From Hydractinia symbiolongicarpus (taxonomy: Eukaryota > Cnidaria > Hydrozoa > Anthoathecata > Hydractiniidae), in assembly GCF_029227915.1 (NCBI RefSeq), contig NC_079887.1:14942001-15006000 (forward strand): a DNA stretch of 64,000 nt, in the 5' to 3' direction. The notes under the pieces are model-generated. The model saw only the letters and a program-made list of their open reading frames with translations. It did not search any database and had not been told where the DNA came from. Position numbers and translations under genes: made by a program. Below, one piece after another: positions 17,983 to 31,900 of this stretch (positions are counted from its first letter, which is position 1; every line of letters begins with the position of its first letter).

Positions 17983-20900
17983 ATGCTGAAAAAATCAGGG
18001 AAAGTTTTCCCAAATCCTGTTAATCATCAAAACGAAGGTATTAAGAATAGATATTATACTCATATTGATGACATTGCAATGTCTGAATACAAAGAAGATA
18101 AACGCAAGAAATCTAAAAGTTTAGAAGAGTGGAATTCAATTTTCTCTCAAATAAAAACTGTGTCCAAATGGCGAAATTTCATAACAAAAAGAAGGTGCCA
18201 AACTATAAAGTTGAATGCTCAAAAAATGAATAACCAACAGTTTTACGAGAATTTAAATTCAACATTAAATGGAATAGCTTCGGAAGAGGAGGACTCTGAT
18301 GAAGATGAGGACGTTAGCCATATTAGAAGGCAAACTTTTGAACACAGAAATTTGTCAAAGTCGAGCAATAAAGCATTATTGATATATTTTTCCAAATTGG
18401 CTCGTAGTAAGAACGAATCAGATGAGTTAGATTTAGATTTTATAGAAAGTTTATTAACCAATGGAGCTGATATAAACATGGCAGACAAGTATGGCCAAAC
18501 TATTTTCCATGAAGTAGCTCGAACATGGCACATTGATGTTGGTACCTTTTTGTTAGCACATAATGGTAATATTAATCAAACAGACAAATATGGAAGGACT
18601 CCATTGCACATTGCTGCAGCAGTCAATTACCCTCAAATGGTTAAATTCTTAATAGATAATGGAGGTATACCATTTTAAAATGCTTCTAATGTAACTGTGT
18701 AAAGTAAAAAATAAATTTCTAGTAATATCATTTAGATTTAAGATAGCTGGCTTTAAACAACCTTTAAAAGGTGTTTAGGCAACTTTGTTTTACTAGAGAC
18801 TATTTGATAATGCTATATAACCAATATAGTTGTTTGATGTAGCAAAGTTTATGTGATTATCATGTTTGGTATTATCTTGTTATTTTTAAGCTAATGAAAA
18901 GGCAAGAACATATGGAGAAGACCAAACACCTGTCCATTATGCTGCAAAAAATGATGCAGTAGATTCACTGCGCATGTTATGGAAACTCAATTGTGACATG
19001 GAAGTACGTGATAGTAAAAGTCGAACTCCATTGCAGGTTGCAGCTGAGTTAGGTTGACAATTAGCTTTAATATATTTTTTATTCCTACCGGACGTTTAGT
19101 TGTGTTGTTGTTGTTGTTGTTGGTACATTCTGTTTTTTATTTATGCTGTTGTTATTGTTAGTTATTGTTATTGTTTTTGTGGTTTTACTTTTCTCGTTAT
19201 TGTGAGGCCACAGTTACTTAATAGTTTTCTTCAAAAACGTAAGAATAGTTTAGTTTTTATTACTTATTATTCTGAAAGTTACAATATGGTTGTCTTTGAC
19301 ATTACTTTCCTTCTGCGGTTGTGATTTTAAGCTAGTTCTATCTTCGCTTGAGCAAGTTTTTTTTTCAGGAAATGGAAAAAGAAATATTTAGATTTGAAAC
19401 TTTTTAAAATTTACCATTTGCAGCATAATCAAGTCAATGATGGTTTTTAGTAACACTCATCTATTTTGTGTAGATCGTTCAGAAACTGCTTTGTTCCTGG
19501 TGGAGATCAATGTTGATGTGGGTGTTGTTGACAGCAGTGGCTTATCTGCCCTTACTTTAATGGTGGATAAAATGCCACCAGTTGCAAAGAAAGCACTTAG
19601 TTGCTTTCACAAAACTGACAGACCCAACAGAAAGCAGTACTTCTACTTAAATTTGTTAGAACCAACACAACCTGGAAATAGTTCTGTTCTTGCCAAGACA
19701 CCAATGCAGGTTTATTTTATTGATTTATTGATTTGTGTCACTCTAAGTATAGATATCAAGGCTTGTTTTTTTAATTTTTTGGAGGGAATTTTAATACTGA
19801 TTTTTTTGAAATTGTAGTTATAAACACTGTACTTAAAGGTTCTATTAAATTTATGATTTTGCGGAACATATTTGACGGTAGCTTCTTTTTGAAACTATAC
19901 CCACATGTTAATGATATCTGTGCCTGATGAGGGTTAGTGAGAAAGGCAGTAAAAATTCAAAACTTTGTATCAGACATTCTCTATATTGATTTTGTTTATT
20001 ATGAATTTGCATACTTAGTAATCTACCACTTGTGATTCCTACACTCTTGCTGATACTCTTCTCGTTGTTGTTACAGGCTGTTCTGCAAAATAAACAAATG
20101 AATTTGCTGTTACATCCAGTGTTTCGACAGCTGTTAACAGTCAAGTGGAATAGTTTTGCACGTATGCGTCACTTTGCACAGTTATTGATCCAACTTTTAT
20201 TTATCTTAATTTGGTCAGCGGTTGGTTTGACGTTACCTTATGATGGTACATCAGAGTATACGAAGGGAGATTTAAAAGACAAATGGTGGAGAGTGTTGCT
20301 GGAGTCGTCGGCTGTGTTGCTGACTTTGTATTTTATTGCACAGGTAAATGGTTTTAAGGTGTATACTTACAATTGTAGAATAAAAAGCCAATAGACTTGA
20401 ATGTCTATATGTCCCGGGGTTTCATGTAGCAGCTCCTAAATCTATTTTAATTCGTCATATATAAACAAAAGTGCTTTCCTGTAATATAATTTCAAAATAG
20501 AAATTTTTTTTATGTGATTCCAATATCTTAGATACAGAAGAAAGAATAAAGTTTGAAAACAGTTGTTTAAAATGGTAAAAATGTATAGAATACATTCCTT
20601 TCAAGTTTTGAAGGAGTGCTAGTTTAAAATATAATGGATGCATTATTTCAAGTTTTGAAGGAACGCGCTTCACAAAAGAAAAATTAAACGACAAACTTTT
20701 GACAAACTTAAATATTTCATATAAAAAAATGCAATGCACCATCGGTGCTTATTTAATTCACAACAAAAAAATCGCAAGTAAAAAATACTTGGGGTTTAAA
20801 AACAATAATAAATAGTAATTGGAACGATCAAAATTTCTGTGGTTCCAGGTTTTTACCAAAGTATTTCATTTTTTCTTCAAAACTAAAATAAACATCCTGG

Positions 20901-23524
20901 AAAGTTTTGACTTTTTACACGGGTCCTTTATAGGGGGTTTCGTATTTCGGTTTCTTTTGATGCCAGAGTTAAATCGAGAGAATAAAGGATTGATGATTTA
21001 TGGGAGAGGTTATGCTAAAACAAAACGGAAAAAAATGACGTTTTCGATGAAAAATTAACTACATATCTGACATTCACCTATTATAGGTGAATGTCAGATA
21101 AAAACTAGATAACCATTTAAACCATAATAGACAGTTGGGCATATCTGGGTCCGGGGTCCTTCTTTTTCGGTATGCTGCTTCCGTATATTATATCAATAGG
21201 GATGAATATAAAAGTGGATTTTGGTGGGATTTTTATAAACATTTCAAAACTTGACATTTTATAGACGGCTTAGATTTTTAAAGTAAGGTCTTTGACTTTA
21301 AATCTTTGTTAAAAACTCTTATCGATATTATTGCAGGAGATTTACGAATGGAGGTGTTCTGTGCGACAGCATCACAGGTGGGGAGAGTGGAGAAGTGCTG
21401 AAATGCAGAAGGACCTTAAATACTGCCATCCGAGGTGGCCTGAAGAAAAAAAATACATTCTTCAAGAACTTGATCGTATCAAGGAATCGGAAGTCAGATA
21501 TTTCGCCGACATGTGGAACATGTTAGATTGGGTCACTTACATTTGGATCGTCACTGGTATTGTCGCACGCATTTTTGCGTTGACGGGTGACGCCAGAGCG
21601 AGTGGACACCACAAGAAGATACTAGCGACTTCATTGATCGTCATTTGGTTACGTCTTATGAAGATAATTCGCGCCTACCAAGCGTTGGGTGAGTTTTGTT
21701 TTTGTTGATTTAAGCTTAAAAATTAAATAGGTGTCTTTGGTTATGTCGCGAACAGCAAGATCCAACTCCGCAATAATATCAAAATGCAAATGGAACAACA
21801 CTTCAAGCATTTTACTTACACATGTCGTAAGGAACTGTGCGTTGGGTTTTTTTTTAATCCAGTTAGCTTGAAGTCGCACGGTGAAAAGAGGTCGTGGGCT
21901 TAAATTCATGAAAAACTTGTAAAAATTTTGATAAATTGAGTCTCAGGCAAATTTTCCAAAAAAGATATATAATTGGAGGAGAGTAAATATTGTAGTAAAT
22001 ATTGGAAAACATGACATCACGATAATTCCAGGTTTTATACTGCACCATCCAATTTAGATGTATAGAATATAGGAATAATTAACCTTTCGTTCATTCCAAC
22101 AAAATAGCCTTTTTTCACACGGCAACCTGCGCGAAAATTGCCGCGCGAAGTCAAAGTAAATTTTGCTACATACTGTTTCATCCTCGGTTGGAATCGGGCG
22201 CCATTAGAATGAAGAGTTATCTCGTGAGGTTCACAGTGTTTTTCTGAAATAAGTTCTGAACGAAATGTTGGGAATTAAGAATGGTGAGAGAATTAAGAAC
22301 AATTTTTTAAATATATTGTCCGAGATTGTAATTTTAATCCTTTGTTCATTCAGGTCCCTTTATTGTCATGCTGGGGAATATCTTGGAAGACACGTTGAAG
22401 TTTTGTTTTTTATTTATGGAGTTCTTCATACCATACCTCATGGCGTTTTGGATGTTGTTTGGTGGAAAAGACCACGCATCAAAAATGGTAGCTCGTGGTC
22501 AGTCGTCCTCTGGTTGGAAGGAAGTCAATGACTTGATATATTCCGTCTGGTTAGTAACCGTGGTTGGAGACTACGACTATCCAGCCTTAATAACGATAGA
22601 TAAAGTCATGGCTCAAGTCCTCATCGGATCTTACACAGCTTTGTCTGGCATCTTACTTTTAAATTTATTTATCGCCTTGATGTCTGATACGTTTCAGCGA
22701 GTGTACGACAACGCTAAAGCCAACGCACTTATGCAAAGAGCTATAGCCATCGATACCTATCAAATCGGGCTCTCGAGGAAAACCAGAGACCGGTTCCGTA
22801 TGTTTATACAAGGCCAGTGCGCTCCACAGGTGGGCCTATTTTTAAATATACAAATCAAGCTTTTGTTTTAAATTGATCCAAGTTCTAGATCTTTTACACC
22901 AGTATTGCACTGTGATTATTGAATTTGCAGCGAGAAAAATTTTTAAAGGGGAGTCGTTATACTACTGTTTAAGGTGATTCGTAAGTCCAAACCTTGACTT
23001 ACCTGATTTTTTGTCACAAAATATATATTTTGTCACGAAAAGTATATTTTATTTTATTTTATTTTTAGCAAGTATATTACGATGATGACGATAATGACGA
23101 AAGTGGCGAGCTTGAAAAAATGACCATACAAATTAAAGAAGTTGTGGACGAAATAAAAGAAAATTTGGACGAACGGTGGAGTGCCATGGAGGGTAACAAT
23201 AATGGCGGCAATAACCACAATAACACGGGAAGTAGTGTTTCTTTAGGCGACGAATTCAACGAGCGATTGAAGGGAGCGTTGAGTAAACACGAGAAGGATA
23301 TGAAGTCGATGCATAAAAAAATAGACGAGTTAACTAATTTAGTTCAGTATTTGGTAAATAAAGACAAAATTGCAGACCAAGATGAAGTAGATGGTGCTAA
23401 TAAATTCACTACTTTACCATCCATATTCGACTTAAAGCCCGAAATGTTTACACGGTCTGTAGATTATCGTATTTCCCCGTCGACACGCCAAAACGACGAC
23501 ACTGACGACACTGATGTTTCGTAA
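17983..23524 (+). CDS. ankyrin-repeat TRP cation channel, TRPA-like
   Basis: Seven exons (17983-18664, 18891-19052, 19474-19709, 20077-20343, 21337-21688, 22354-22829, 23069-23524) give 876 residues. A stop lies in frame just before ATG 17983, and a splice acceptor (ttctag) sits 12 nt upstream, suggesting a 5' UTR intron or spliced leader. Order: basic/acidic N-terminus, about 5 ankyrin repeats (residues 130-300, e.g. DKYGRTPLHIAAA), then the TRP linker with KMPPVAKKAL and RPNRKQYFYLNLLEP. Membrane segments are near residues 396-414, 434-448, 511-531 and 544-562, S5 near 583-601, pore loop near 625-645 with VVGDYDY, and S6 near 655-675 (LLNLFIALMSDTF). The C-terminal tail is a charged coiled coil. 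The linker resembles TRPA-family channels such as pyrexia; ankyrin repeats are far fewer than in TRPA1. A plasma-membrane sensory cation channel is inferred; the stimulus is unknown. Confidence 0.88.
21065..21099. repeat. 35-bp palindrome, 16-bp perfect stem
   Basis: A perfect inverted repeat (arm ATCTGACATTCACCTA, 3-base loop) inside intron 4 of the channel gene. It could extrude as a hairpin in DNA or in the pre-mRNA. No transposon termini are evident around it. Confidence 0.85.
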
Positions 23525-23592
23525 CATTAACTTAGTTTTAGAAATCGAATTTATTTCTCAATTTTAGGTTTTTAGGATTCGTGACCCTGGTT

Positions 23593-23767
23593 TAATAATA
23601 ACCGTATTCCGTCTGTCTGTTCGCGAGAGCCGCGTCCCGTAACGGAAACACGAAATTTTTAAAATGCGCACCAATACCAAATGCGATATATTTTTGTCCA
23701 CGTTGTTGCGATGGGTAAACATAAAGGACGGGCGACCCCGTGGATTTTTCCACGGGTTAACGACTAG
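23593..23767 (+). mobile_element. mini-Helitron A (divergent 5' end)
   Basis: The 3' end has a perfect 8-bp hairpin (CCCGTGGA-TTTT-TCCACGGG, 23737-23756) followed by seven bases and CTAG at 23764-23767, the canonical Helitron terminus. The 5' part (CCGTATTCCGTCTGTCTG) resembles the other copies but its exact TC start is uncertain. It lies about 70 bp after the channel stop codon, so it is probably in the 3' UTR or immediate flank. Confidence 0.78.
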
Positions 23768-23904
23768 TCTATATTATAATACCCGTATACGACTGTCTGT
23801 CCGTCACGCAAAATAATAGCTTTGCTGCGCAGGTAGCGAGACGCACGCAATCCGGTATAAAAAGGACGGGCAAAGCCGTGGATTTTCCACGGGCTAACAA
23901 CTAG
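23768..23904 (+). mobile_element. mini-Helitron B, directly abutting A
   Basis: It starts TCTATATTATAATACCCG at the base after the CTAG of Helitron A and ends with hairpin CCGTGGA-TTT-TCCACGG (23876-23892), then GCTAACAA-CTAG, followed by T. At 137 bp with no coding capacity it is a very short non-autonomous Helitron. The two elements are exactly tail to head, as if B used the terminus of A as its insertion site. Confidence 0.83.
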
Positions 23905-24447
23905 TATTAATATATTTTGTTATTTTATTTTGTATATATATTTATAATTTTTAACAAACTAATATATTTTGAATTCACAATACATTGAGAATTCACAATT
24001 CTTTATTTATCCAGAAGTCAAAATAAAAGGTTTAAGTTTTCAGAACAACGGCTAGGAAGCCATGTGTATTATACACGAAGCAATGAATATAAATACAAAA
24101 GTTGATGATAAAACTATCCTAAATGGCGCCAAATTGTTTTAGCTGTACAGAGAAATTCTGTAAAGAACAATAACTTTCCAGAATTAGCATTTTAATTTTT
24201 TTGCAACACCCGAACGTGCACGTTATTTCACAGTTCTTATATGGTTAAATGGAGCCCAGGAATTGTCCAATCAATAGCGTCCTAATATTCATGGCATTAA
24301 CAATTTAGGCAACTTTTAAATAATCACCATTGATTGAAAAACTGGAATACCTTATATTACTGTCTTAGGTAGCCGATGAAGTCAGAATGAAGTCCTTGTA
24401 TATACACTTAGTTATTTTGGCCCAAATCCGCAAAAATTTTAACTCTG
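23905..24447. other. 3' flank of the channel gene, no gene seen
   Basis: AT-rich. An AATAAA motif near 24024 could serve the channel transcript if it reads through the Helitrons. No ORF of interest. Confidence 0.35.
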
Positions 24448-25055
24448 TCATCCGCGAAATTTTTCAGTTCTAGTAAGGGCAATCTCAGCCACAATATATT
24501 TTATTTAGTCATCCGCGAAATTTTCCAGTTCTAGTAAGGGCTATCTCAGCCACAATATATTTTATTTAGTCATCCGCGAAGTTTTCCAGTTCTAGTCAGG
24601 GCAATCTCAGCCACAATATATTTTATTTAGTCATCCGCGAAATTTTCCAGTTCTAGTAAGGGCTATCTCAGCCACAATATATTTTATTTAGTCATCCGCG
24701 AAATTTTCCAGTTCTAGTCAGGGCAATCTCAGCCACAATATATTTTATTTAGTCATCCGCGAAATTTTCCAGTTCTAGTAAGGGCTATCTCAGCCACAAT
24801 ATATTTTATTTAGTCATCCGCGAAATTTTCCAGTTCTAGTAAGGGCTATCTCAGCCACAATATATTTTATTAAGTCATCCGCGAAATTTCCAGTTCTAGT
24901 CCGGGCAATCTCAGCCACAATATATTTTATTTAGTCATCCGCGAAATTTTCCAGTTCTAGTCAGGGCAATCTCAGCCACAATATATTTTATTTAGTCATT
25001 CGCGAAATTTCCCAGTTCTAGTCAGGGCAATCTCAGCCACAATATATTTTATTTA
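24448..25055 (+). repeat. 61-bp tandem repeat, about 10 copies
   Basis: Ten near-identical 61-bp units beginning tcatccgcgaaattttcc, with no intervening unique spacer. A diagnostic site distinguishes units ending taagggctat from those ending cagggcaat. The two types alternate through copies 2-6, then run in blocks, suggesting the array once expanded by two-unit steps. It is intergenic, between the convergent 3' ends of the channel and PRPF19. Confidence 0.95.
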
Positions 25056-25900
25056 TTCTTACTTCTATTTCTATAGAACTTAAACTTTTGGATAGCAAGT
25101 TGTAACTTCACCCAAAGACTGTTTATTTGCCGGTTTAAGCGAGAAAATTCCACTCATTTTACAGAAACTGTATCACTCTAAAATAATGACGCCATCATTC
25201 ACTAGCTTTTTTCTTTTCACTGGACTTCTTTTACTTTGATCTCTAGAACTCGACGATTCGATAATTCTATAAGAATTATATGATTCGTAGTTTTTAAGTC
25301 CCTGTGTAACGTCACCTTTAATTAAGGACTAGAAAGTGGTCACTTGACTTTTGTAGTTCTACTCCTCTTTGCTGTACAGTAACCCCTTTGCCACACCTTA
25401 TTTGACATTTCTTATTTGATTAGAATCTCGTCCCTAGGACGCATATAAAAATACTTAACAAGCCCTGGGACGAGGTTGGACAACAAGTCTCCTTGTCGGC
25501 ATCACATAGTTGATTTAGATTTTTAATCCTTGGTATGTTCAGAGAAACGACGCTTTTTAAGAATTTTATTATTTCTGAAAAAACAATGTTAAGTACACTG
25601 ATAAAATTTTCTCGCACGTAGGAAATAAAACTTCACTCGCTACAAATTTCACAACAAGCGGAAAAAGAGTACGAAAAGCTACAAGAAATTAAAAAAAATG
25701 TCTTTATTTTAGAGATACCTTGCTTTACTTTTGGAACAAAACATTTTCTTAAAAAAAACACGTGTTAAAAACATCGGTTTCTTTTTTTATTTTTTTATTA
25801 TCGTTTCTATAAATGTCTCTTTTCGCTAATTTTTCTTCAACCCGTTATCGTTTTACACGTGAGATACACGTATCATACGCTTTTGCATCTGCTCATCTCT
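25056..25900. other. 3' flank of PRPF19
   Basis: No gene recognised. On the minus strand, AATAAA motifs at about 25787-25799, roughly 105 nt past the PRPF19 stop, are plausible polyadenylation signals. The 65-residue ORF at 25420-25617 has no recognisable content. Confidence 0.4.
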
Positions 25901-28900
25901 TCAGCGAGCGAAATACTTGATGTTTCTATCCAAACTCGCGCTGGCAATAAATGAAGCGCTCTTTCCGAACTTCACTGACGTCACGAGTCCAGTATGATCT
26001 AAGTGAAAGAATGAAAGCTACATAGAGGCGGGATTTTACGTGGAGAATTTTGAATGACAAATTTGATAGCAACGAAAACAAAAACAACTGCACATGTATT
26101 CACATTCTAATAAAAACCACAAACACACTAAATTAATAATGAAAAAATTACCGGCAAATAATGATTCTTCTGATCAATTGCGGACAGAATTTTCAGAATT
26201 GCGGACAGAATTTTCAGAATTGCGGACAGAACTTTCAGAATTGCGGACAGAACTTTCAGAATTGCGGACAGAACTTTCAGAATTGCGGACAGAACTTTCA
26301 GAATTGCGGACAGAATTTTCAGAATTGCGGACAGAACTTTCAGAATTGCGGACAGAATTTTCAGAATTGCGGACAGAACTTTCAGAATTGCGGACAGAAA
26401 AAGAACGGACAAAATTCTATTGGCATTTTTTATGTGTTGGTTGCTTGGGAGGTTTTGAAATACCTTTTTTCAAGAAATACCCTTTTTTAAAAATACCCTT
26501 TTTAGCAGTTTAACCTGAATTGCAAGAATAAACTTTTTAAAAGTCACAAAAAATCTTTTATACAAGCTCCGCTCGTAAGATTTTTTACACGTGCGCGACT
26601 TAAAGATGCTATTTTTTCTACCTGTGAGTTTCTTCAGCAGTTCCCATTGCTTCACCACGTACAATCTGAAGTAAAAAAATTAAAAGAAAAACAGTAGCCT
26701 AATTATCTAAATCAAAACCAGACGTCTGTTTGAACCTGGTACAGTATTAACGAAATCAAATAAGACAATTACTGAATATTAGAACGTGCTAGTAACGTGA
26801 TCAAATAAGACAATGAATATTTGAGTCTGCTACAGTAGTAACAAAGTCAAATAAAGCACTTACTGAATATTTGAACCTGCTACTGCTAGATAGTTTCCAC
26901 TTTTGTCAAAACATAAAGACTTGATCTATAAAAAGAAAATAGGGATCACGCAATTTTTTTTGAGATACACAAACCTATTTCGTATTTCTTACTGCATGAA
27001 ACGTTTTTCGACATCATATTTTAAAAACTAAAAAACTTATTTTAGTCTATATTTTAAGAAAAACATAAAACGCGAAACGATAACTACGCAAAAACTTTAG
27101 GTACGGAATCACTATTACAACCACAAATTTATACAACTACAAATTTTACTATATACTAAATGCCTTCCTATATTTATATATGCAATTTATATTAGATATA
27201 TTTATTAAATAACAATTATTTATAATAAAAAGATCTTGTCTCCAATGAATACCTTGGATGTACATCACTTAAAAATCCTTTTGCTGATAGTTTCTAACAA
27301 AAACTATCAGTTAACAGTAAGTTTAGATAACTTGAGGCTCTTCTTCTGACCCAATGTTTTTGGTTTTGGCTAATGGTGACTTAATAAGAATTTGATTAAA
27401 TTTCGCTGGGGTTGTTTGGAAACCTTTCAAGAATCGACTCGCAAAAATACATTTCTTAAAACGACATTCGCTAATTTTTTTTTTAAATTTAACGAGCCAA
27501 GTAAAATACACACAAAAAAAACAAAGATAAAAAAAATTATTTGCTTCACTTTTGGTTAATTAATTAATTATTCAAATTAATTTGTTGCAACTGAAAATTC
27601 TCATATTAACTCTCAATACATAATTATTAAATCCGAAATGAAGTAAAGTCCGATTTGACAGTTTTTAAAATAAAAGTATTCCCATCCTTAGTGCTTACCT
27701 CATCACTTTCATCCAAGGTAATCGTTTTGAAGTTCTTTAGTTTTCTTAAATCCCAAAGTTTGACAACGGAATCATCAGCACTTGTCGCTAAGTAGTATCT
27801 ACAAAAGAAAACGAAAGTTACAACAGACTTCTGAACACATGAAGCATACCGTTCATGCGACACTCTTACACAAAACAAAATTTTTGAGCAGTATGAAAAA
27901 GTGATGGGCGGATAATAGAAACAGTCAACGGCACCTTTAAAAAAACAAAGGACTCATACATACCCGTTTTCAGAGAAGGCGATTGACGTAATAGGTCCAG
28001 AATGTCCAGGGAAGTTTGCCACGTTTTCTCGTTCTTTCAAATCCCAAATTTTCACAACGCTAAACAAAGTAACAAAGTTAAAAATACTTTTTTTAAATTT
28101 TCGAACATATCAGCAACTTGCTTGTTCTCTTGTAACAAATTGCACAATTTTTCCTAATAGAAATAAAAAAATCTTTAAAAAAAACATCAGAAAATATAAC
28201 ACTAAAATAATACGAGCAACACGTTGCTTTTTGCATACTAAATAACCTGACGTCACTGAGTGCACATCCATAAAACTAGTTTAAGTATAAAATTATGAAG
28301 TCAGAAATTTTCTTTTATGTAAGCTACTAAAACTTGTTACGAAAAGTATTTGTAAATCAATCTGAAACATAACAAAAATTGTCTAAAAAAAAATCGTGTT
28401 TCGTTGCACCAACCTGTCAGTTGTTCCGGTTCCAAAGATCAAACCGTCAGGATGTAGCTGAGCACAAGTTAAACCTATAATACAAACACTTTTTTTATTG
28501 CTTCATATAATTTCTTCACTTCTTCAGCCTGCTTCATACTTATGCACGCACACGCTTAAATAACGTCGTTTGTAAAACCGAAAAAACGTTGGACAGGCAT
28601 TGCTCCTTAAAAGGTCTCGGATATCTTAAATATGTTTTTATTCCAGAGGATCATTACATATTTACATAAGAGGATGCATATTTTTGAAATCCAACTTGGG
28701 TTTACTAGCAAATGATTTAACATTGGTAGTTACAAGACTTTGACATGAAAAACTAATAAAAGGTTTGCTCTTACCATGGCTAGCATTTGGATCCGAGATG
28801 TTCTTGCAGAGGATTTTACCAGTTTGAATATCAGAGAAGGCCCAGTACTGTAAAAACAACAACAAAGGAAACTAAGTTAAATACTGTGTTTATCTAACAA

Positions 28901-31900
28901 GAAAAATACGAACAAAATAACAAAAATTTACACAATAAAACACACTAGTTAATAGAAAATAAAAACGAATTTGAAAAAGTATTTATTAGTTAAGCTTTTC
29001 GTGCACTAAGTACATAAGACTATAAACCACTACTGTTTCAAACTCTTTTTTTATTTCCTTTTAATTAATCCTATGGCTGTTGCTTTTAACAAAACACACA
29101 AGGTTACACACTTTTGAATTTCGCCAGCAAAAATATATCAAAATTATATTTCAACCTAAAAACACACCATACCTGATCACTGGAACATGTCAACACGTAA
29201 TCACCTAAACGTAAGAAAGAAATAAAAACCACGAAGAAAATAAACAGTACACCAACACTAATCAAAACTTTAGTCCGATTTATAAATACATGCGCATTTA
29301 CCAGTAGCGTGTAAGCTCAAGCCAGTTACTGCAGCATCGTGAGCCTAAGAAAAAAAATAGATCGACGTGGCGGTAAGCTGCTGCAATCTAAGACAAATAA
29401 TTAGTGGCGTATTGTGAAAATTAACATAAAGAGAATACTGCTTGTGAGGACCGCACACCTAAGAAAGTTGAGAGAAATTAGATGCTCGAAAAACAAATTC
29501 AACTTTTATATTATATTTCTGCACCGTCAAGCCAACTATGAACTCCACTGTTATTCAAAATAATAAGTGACTGCATAACCGGAAACAAACATATTTTATG
29601 GTCAGCCTAAATACGAATGGTATAAAAATGGGAAGGGCAAAAGTTTACCTTTATGACGTAAGCACAAGAGCTATTGGGTATGCTCCACACACGAACAGTA
29701 TTGTCAGCAGATGCAGTAATTGCAATTTCCTGAAATAAAAACAGAAAAACATGGTATGTCAGTTATGAATAGTTCAAATCAAGAAAAAAACACATCAATC
29801 ATACAAGAGGACAATAACTTACTTCTCTCGGATGGTATATAACTGACGTGACTTTCTTTGTATGTCCTCTAAGAGTGGCAACAACCTAGAAAAACAAATT
29901 GATTTAAGTTTAGTTGACGCTACCCAAATTGACCAGGGCCAGAGTCAGAATAGTCAGGTAAATCCTTGACTTTCTCGAACATTTCTATGAATATTTGACA
30001 AGAGAGCACTAATAAATTTTGCAGTAATACTCTGGAATACAATTTTTACAAGAATCAAGTTTATATGAACGCTTGGGCTTAGATTTGGCCAAAAATTTTG
30101 TTAAAAATGTACCCGACTAAATTTTCTTATGGATTTCAAGAACAAAATAATGTGAGTCTAGAATTACAATAGGTAACTATATAGCTTTTCTAATTCTTCA
30201 AATCCTGAAAATATTCATTGGCAACTGTGAATTTAATCATATATATTCTCTATTTTTCAGAAGAGCACAAATTAAGCTGAAAAGGTGGGTAAAATAAGCA
30301 CATTCAGCCTCGACTGAAATTTGAAGACCCCTGTAAAGGTTTAGAGCTTAGCTATACTTTACAGACTTAACTTCACAGACAAAGAAATGCTGCTAAAAGC
30401 TAAAAAATTTTGGAACTTAAATTTTAGCCTAATGCGGATCAAACAAAGACAAATCACAACCAGACAAATGTCAACCATACTAGCTGTGACCAGTATGTTT
30501 TACCTGTTCATTTTCTTTGTTAAATACAACCGCAGTCTTGTCCATACCACCTGGAAAAAAATTTATGTGAACTAGTACATACAACTACACAACTACAAAG
30601 TTCACAGATGCTTTCAAATAATAATAAGAAAAAATGTGATGTGAAATGAGATGTACATTGTACCTGTTATTGCTTTCGAAGTGTCCTGATCCTGTAAGTC
30701 CAAAGCCAAGATGCCAGGAACACTAGCACTGTGAAGTCCCTATGAGAAAGAAAAGGGAAGTGAATTGCTTATGGATACAATATGGGACGCATGTGAAAAC
30801 AGAAGGTTTACAAAACCACATACTGGATGCGTCGCAATCTGTTTGAAGGAACGAAGGTCATCAGCAGGTGTCAAATCTTCTGGGGCCTTCTTTCCTTTCT
30901 ATAATAAATTAGAGAAATTCACATAAGTAATACATGTATGCGAAAAAACATTGCAGCGTCAATTATAGCTCAAAATACACCTTCGTTTAATAACAAATTA
31001 ATTAATCCTCTCATGGAATAGTTCTTTCAACTCGTAAATATACTTTCACAGTAACTTTATTGCTCATTTCTTATATCAACATTTCACCATAGCACTTTTC
31101 ATAGCATTGCTTTTGTTATTTTCTATTTTTATTTTTTTATTTTAATAACTGTATTTTTATTTATAAATTAAACAGAAATATTATGATCTTTCATGTCTTT
31201 TCTTAAAAAAAAGAAGTTAAACAAACCTTTCTTCTCTCACTGGTGAGTTCTGTAGCTTTGTCTTGTAACTAAAATATCATATTTATCCAAATGATTGACA
31301 AATTACACAAAAGCAAATAGATTAGTTGATGTGAGTTAAATTTTTCGATTCATAACTTCAATAGGATCCTCTTCTAGAAACAGAGGAATTGCTTTTAGAG
31401 AACTTATATAGACATACTTTCTGTAGCACTTCATCAGACATGCCAACTTCAGCAGGTTCCTATAACAAAATAACAGAGAGGAATGACTTAGTAAAATAAT
31501 GACTGCTACAATAATGTAGAGCAAAAACTTTTACTTGCACTAGTTGTATCAGAGCATAAAGTAGAGAAAATCTTGAATACAACATTTACTTTGCAGAACT
31601 TAAAAAATTAATTATACTTTGATAAGCAATTATCTATCCGTAAACTATTAATCAAATAAAAAGTGTGCCCAATGTGTACCTAAAATTTAAATGACATGAC
31701 ATATTTTATGACAACTTCATGTCAGTTAAAAATTAGTGACGTTATTCAAAGTTTCTATGTGTACTTCCAGCCTTTCTAATTCAATTTATTTCCCGTTGGC
31801 AAAAACATGAAATGCCATCTGCATACTTGACGTTGGCAAACTTGTATTTCACATTGGCAATCTTACGCTTTACGTAAGCAATTTATATTTTATTTTTCGA

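Noticed and set aside
24448-25055. CRISPR-like array
   Set aside because: Units are contiguous 61-bp tandem copies without unique spacers, in an animal genome.
26094-26513. A coiled-coil protein made of LRTE[F/L]SE heptads
   Set aside because: It is a 21-bp minisatellite lying antisense inside the last intron of PRPF19, open in five frames at once, with no flanking exons or conserved sequence.
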